Below, in pieces: positions 45,083 to 48,096 of a stretch of DNA of 48,096 bases. How positions within the stretch are numbered: position 1 is the stretch's first letter; each line of letters begins with the position of its first letter. The DNA lies in the NCBI RefSeq assembly GCF_030645195.1, contig NZ_JAUSLW010000110.1, positions 1 to 48,096 of the forward strand. The letters run 5' to 3'. The notes beneath the pieces are model-generated. The model made no database searches, was not told the origin of the DNA, and was given only the letters and a program-made list of their open reading frames with translations. This DNA comes from Phenylobacterium sp. (GTDB lineage: Bacteria; Pseudomonadota; Alphaproteobacteria; Caulobacterales; Caulobacteraceae). The position numbers and the translations under genes were made by a program.

Positions 45083-46354
45083 CTAGGCCTTGACCCTCGC
45101 CGGGATCAGCGAGGCCCGGCTGTTCAGCGCCTCGCGATCGAAGCCGGCCAGCTTCTTGTACTCCCCAGCGGTCGCCTCCAGCTCCTCGCGGCTGATCACG
45201 TCGTGGACGTGGGAGAAGCCCTTGGGCGCCCGCTCCTCGGCCATCTGCATGACCTGTTCCGGGCCGTTGCCTCGGTTGGAGAGCACGATGCGGCTGGTGG
45301 CGGGCCGCCTGGCCCCCTCATAGGCCGCCAGGGCCGCGTCGACGTCGGCCCGGGTCGCCAGCTCATAGGCCAGCGTCCGGGCGTCCAGGATGGCCTGGGA
45401 GGCCCCGTTGGAGCCGATCGGGTACATGGGATGGGCCGCGTCCCCCAGCAGGGTCGTGCGGCCGAAGGTCCAGCGCTCCACGGGGTCGCGGTCCACCAGG
45501 GGGTATTCGTAGACCTGGCTCGCCCCGCGGATGATGTCGGGCACGTCCAGCCAGCCGAAGTCCCAGGTCTCGAACCGGGGCAGGAAGTCGGCCAGCTCGC
45601 CCTTGCGGTTCCAGTCCTCGCGGCGCCACTCCACCGTTTCGGGGAAACGCAGCTCGGCGATCCAGTTGATCGTGGAGGTCCCTCGCCCCTCGGCCTTCGG
45701 GTCGATGGGGTAGCAGACGAACTTCATGTCCTGGTGGCCGGCCATGACCATGGTGGCCCCGCCCAGGAAGGGCGCGCCCTCGGTCACCCCACGCCACAGC
45801 ACCCGGCGGTTCCAGATCGGCGGCCCCTCGTCGGGATAGAACTGGGCGCGCAGGGCCGAGTGAATGCCGTCGGCGGCCACCACCACGTCGCCTCGCGCGC
45901 TGGGCAGGTCGGCGCCCGTCGTCCGCGAGCGGAAGCGCACCGTGGCGCCGTCCTCGCCCGTCTCGACGCCGGTCGCCTCGTGGTCCAGGCGCACCGCGCC
46001 CTTGCCCAGGCGCTCGCGCACGGCGTTGAACAGCAAGAGCTGCAGCACCCCGCGATGGATCGAATATTGCGGCCAGTTGTAGCCGGCGTGGCGCCCGCGC
46101 GGTTCGCGCCAGATCTCCTGGCCGAACCTGTTGGCGTACATCAGGGCCTCGGTGGCCACGCCGTTGTCGGCCAGCCGCTCGGCGAGGCCGAGGTCCGTCA
46201 GCTCCCGCACCGCATGGGGCAGGACATTGATCCCGACCCCCAGGGGCAGGATCTCCTGGGCGGCCTCGTAGACCTCCGCCTCGATCCCGGCGGCGTGCAG
46301 GCTGAGCGCCAGGGTGAGGCCGCCGATCCCGGCGCCGACAATGACGACACGCAT
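45083..46354 (-). CDS. FAD-dependent aromatic hydroxylase-like monooxygenase
   Basis: 423 aa from ATG 46352-46354 with GGGGAAGG upstream. Class A flavoprotein monooxygenase: dinucleotide motif 'VVIVGAGIGGLTLALSLHAAG', 'VVVAADGIHSALR' (DG motif) and 'TTLLGDAAHPMYPIGSNGASQAI' (GD motif). The fold is that of salicylate- and hydroxybenzoate-type hydroxylases using NAD(P)H and O2. A phenolic substrate is inferred. It faces the micropeptide gene tail to tail and is 81 bp downstream of the methyltransferase gene. Confidence 0.92.
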   Translation of the reverse strand: MRVVIVGAGIGGLTLALSLHAAGIEAEVYEAAQEILPLGVGINVLPHAVRELTDLGLAERLADNGVATEALMYANRFGQEIWREPRGRHAGYNWPQYSIHRGVLQLLLFNAVRERLGKGAVRLDHEATGVETGEDGATVRFRSRTTGADLPSARGDVVVAADGIHSALRAQFYPDEGPPIWNRRVLWRGVTEGAPFLGGATMVMAGHQDMKFVCYPIDPKAEGRGTSTINWIAELRFPETVEWRREDWNRKGELADFLPRFETWDFGWLDVPDIIRGASQVYEYPLVDRDPVERWTFGRTTLLGDAAHPMYPIGSNGASQAILDARTLAYELATRADVDAALAAYEGARRPATSRIVLSNRGNGPEQVMQMAEERAPKGFSHVHDVISREELEATAGEYKKLAGFDREALNSRASLIPARVKA

Positions 46355-46435
46355 ATAGTTGAACCTTCCCCGTAATTGCGCTCGTTTGCTAGGCGGGCGG
46401 GGGCGAGGGCGCAAGCCTGGATGCGGGCTCGGCGG

Positions 46436-47233
46436 TCAGCTCAGCAGGCGGCGGATCGTCTCACGGACGCCCTTCCAGGGCGCCGGCAGGCCGTCGGGGG
46501 TGACCTGGGACTGGGGCTCCTTGCGGGAGACCAGCACCTCGATGTACTCAGCCCGGATGCCCCGGCTCATGTCGTCCAGGGTCCAGATGGTGGTGGAGAG
46601 CCCGCTGGCCTCGTCCAGGTAGTCGGCGATGTCATAGCCCCAGTCGACGGTCACCAGGGAGCCCTGAACGTCGATGGGATTGGCGTGATAGACCGGCTCC
46701 ATCAGGTGCTCGACCTTGCCCTGCCGGTCGCGCCGGGCCCGCCGCACCGAGGGCGCGGCCTTGTTGACGATTGGCACGGTGCAGATGTGGAATCCGCCGG
46801 GCTTGAGCGTGCGCCCCACCTCGGCGATGGCCCGGTCGGGCGCGAACAGGTGCTCGAACACGTCCTGGGTCACCACCAGGTCGAAGCTCTTGTCGGGGAA
46901 GGTCTGGTTCTCCAGATCCTCGCAGCGCCAGCCCCATTGCGGATGAGCGGCGCCCAGGGGCACGTCGGGGCCGTAGTGGCTGGACACATAGCCCGGCGCC
47001 TCGGCCGCCAGCCGGCGGCTGGCCGCCGTGCCCGGCGAGCTCTCATGGATGGCCAGGCTCCGCCAGTCGGGGCGCAGGTCGGCCAGGACCTTCATCAGCG
47101 CCCGTTCGCGGGGTTGGCTGCCGCAATTCCCGCACAGGAAATGGTCGCGCAGCCACTCGTCCTTGGCGGTGAAGGTGGCCTGCTGTTCGCAGACCGGGCA
47201 GACGCCATCGACCTCCAGCAGGAAGCCTGACAC
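46436..47233 (-). CDS. SAM-dependent methyltransferase with N-terminal zinc ribbon
   Basis: 265 aa. GTG 47231-47233 follows the secA stop with no gap (TAG then GTG), so translation is probably coupled. The N-terminus has CxxC pairs at Cys12/15 and Cys34/37, a likely zinc ribbon. 'FDLVVTQDVFEHLFAPDRAIAEVGRTLKPGG' is a class I methyltransferase core, but the usual glycine-rich motif is weak ('HESSPGTAASR'). Substrate unknown. Confidence 0.83.
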   Translation of the reverse strand: MSGFLLEVDGVCPVCEQQATFTAKDEWLRDHFLCGNCGSQPRERALMKVLADLRPDWRSLAIHESSPGTAASRRLAAEAPGYVSSHYGPDVPLGAAHPQWGWRCEDLENQTFPDKSFDLVVTQDVFEHLFAPDRAIAEVGRTLKPGGFHICTVPIVNKAAPSVRRARRDRQGKVEHLMEPVYHANPIDVQGSLVTVDWGYDIADYLDEASGLSTTIWTLDDMSRGIRAEYIEVLVSRKEPQSQVTPDGLPAPWKGVRETIRRLLS

Positions 47234-48096
47234 CTAGATCAGCGCCCCGTGGCAGTGCTTGAACTTCTTGCCCGAGCCGCAGGGGCAGGGCGAGTTGCGC
47301 CCGGTCTGCTGCCAGCCGTCCGGCAGAGCCGACAGCGGCAGGGCCTGGCGTTGCTCCACCGACAGCCCGTCGGGCAGGGCGCCCATCTCGGCGGCATTCT
47401 CGCCGGTGAGCGGGTCCATGTGGACCTCGGTGTAGTTGGAGAGCGGCGCGGGCTCCTCCGGCTCGGCGTAGCTGAACTCCACCGTCATCAGCCAGCGGGT
47501 CACGTTCTGGCGCAGGTCCACCAGCAGCTTCTCGAACAGGGAGAAGGCTTCGGTCTTGTACTCGTTCAGGGGATCGCGCTGGGCGTAGCCGCGCAGGCCG
47601 ATGACGTTGCGCAGGTGGTCCAGGTGCATCAGGTGCTCGCGCCACTGAAGGTCCACCATCTGCAGCAGGAAGCTCTTCTCGATGGTGCGCATCTGCTCAG
47701 GGCTGACCGCGGCCTCGCGCTCGGCGGCGCGGGTGTCGGCGGCCTTCTGGATGCGCTCCTGGATCTCCTCGTTGGCGATGCCCTCCTCGGCCGCCCACTG
47801 GGCGATCGGCAGGTCCATGCCCAGCATGGCGACCACGTGCTCGTGCAGGCCGGCCACGTCCCACTGCTCGGCATAGGCCTTGGGCGGCAGGTGGCGGGTC
47901 ACTAGGTCCTCGATGGTGTCCTGGCGCATCTCGTTGATGACGTCGGACAGGTCGGCGGCGTCCATGAACTCGGCGCGCTGCTCGAACACCGCCTTGCGCT
48001 GGTCGTTCACGACGTCGTCGTACTTCAGCAGGTTCTTGCGGATCTCGTAGTTGCGCTGCTCGACGCGCTTCTGGGCCGTGGCGATGGCGCCGTTCA
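47234..48096 (-). CDS. secA: Protein translocase subunit SecA (C-terminal part, cut by window edge)
   Basis: The last 286 codons are present; the N-terminal motor domains are beyond the window. '[20 protein letters not shown]' at the right edge is a SecA landmark, followed by the helical scaffold/wing ('[24 protein letters not shown]', '[16 protein letters not shown]') and a zinc-binding tail '[18 protein letters not shown]' that contacts SecB and ribosomes. SecA drives preprotein export through SecYEG. The methyltransferase follows with no spacer. Confidence 0.97.
   Translation of the reverse strand, partial: NGAIATAQKRVEQRNYEIRKNLLKYDDVVNDQRKAVFEQRAEFMDAADLSDVINEMRQDTIEDLVTRHLPPKAYAEQWDVAGLHEHVVAMLGMDLPIAQWAAEEGIANEEIQERIQKAADTRAAEREAAVSPEQMRTIEKSFLLQMVDLQWREHLMHLDHLRNVIGLRGYAQRDPLNEYKTEAFSLFEKLLVDLRQNVTRWLMTVEFSYAEPEEPAPLSNYTEVHMDPLTGENAAEMGALPDGLSVEQRQALPLSALPDGWQQTGRNSPCPCGSGKKFKHCHGALI

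Overview
The window is 48 kb of GC-rich, densely coded chromosomal DNA from an alphaproteobacterium, most likely a member of the Caulobacterales (Phenylobacterium- or Caulobacter-like). The grounds are the gene families (separate CobS and CobT, TonB receptors with the N-terminal 'VVTGTRI' type plug start, a PaoABC-type aldehyde oxidoreductase, an aroK-aroB-CNNM operon beside xerD, accA), a housekeeping-type promoter that fits the Caulobacter consensus upstream of rpmB, and a tight cluster of GANTC (CcrM-type) sites in the same intergenic region. The genus is an inference. No tRNA, rRNA, CRISPR array, insertion sequence, prophage or origin was seen.

Layout. 1-3.4 kb: start of a TetR repressor with its own palindromic operator, a nuclease-like lipoprotein, a DUF4153 membrane protein coupled to a NudK-type Nudix hydrolase. 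3.4-6.3 kb: a TonB-dependent receptor. 6.3-7.1 kb: a 387-bp regulatory gap, then rpmB with promoter and terminator. 7.1-13.7 kb: a dienelactone-hydrolase-like protein, a phytase-like esterase lipoprotein, cobT and cobS, the last two separated by an opposed pair (an unknown 411-aa protein and a DUF1328 membrane peptide). 13.8-16.6 kb: TauD-type dioxygenase, lipase, J-domain protein, BolA. 16.6-20.4 kb: three-subunit molybdenum aldehyde oxidoreductase. 20.4-26.4 kb: an unlisted 49-aa membrane protein coupled to a single-domain response regulator, CNNM transporter, aroB, aroK, an Ala-rich secreted protein and xerD. 26.4-29.8 kb: glycine-zipper envelope protein, ATP-grasp-like protein, HemK-like methyltransferase and secreted SRPBCC protein. 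29.9-34.2 kb: accA, LprI-like protein, nitronate monooxygenase and a LuxR-alpha/beta-hydrolase fusion. 34.2-37.3 kb: second TonB receptor.

From 37.5 to 46.4 kb lies the most catabolic-looking region: threonine aldolase, epoxide hydrolase and a TetR repressor on one strand; DUF2855, carotenoid/stilbene cleavage oxygenase, DoxX-like protein, quinone-oxidoreductase-like MDR enzyme and a SnoaL-like protein divergently on the other; then a 27-codon hydrophobic ORF framed by two hairpins; then a FAD monooxygenase. A dyad in the TetR/DUF2855 divergent promoter suggests substrate-induced control. I infer a pathway that cleaves and oxidises a hydrophobic, perhaps aromatic or isoprenoid, compound, possibly taken up through the neighbouring TonB receptor. 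The window closes with a zinc-ribbon methyltransferase directly abutting the 3' end of secA.

Genes are packed with 4-bp ATGA/GTGA overlaps, so translational coupling is the rule. Long open frames antisense to real genes (up to about 940 codons) are artefacts of the high GC content and are not annotated.
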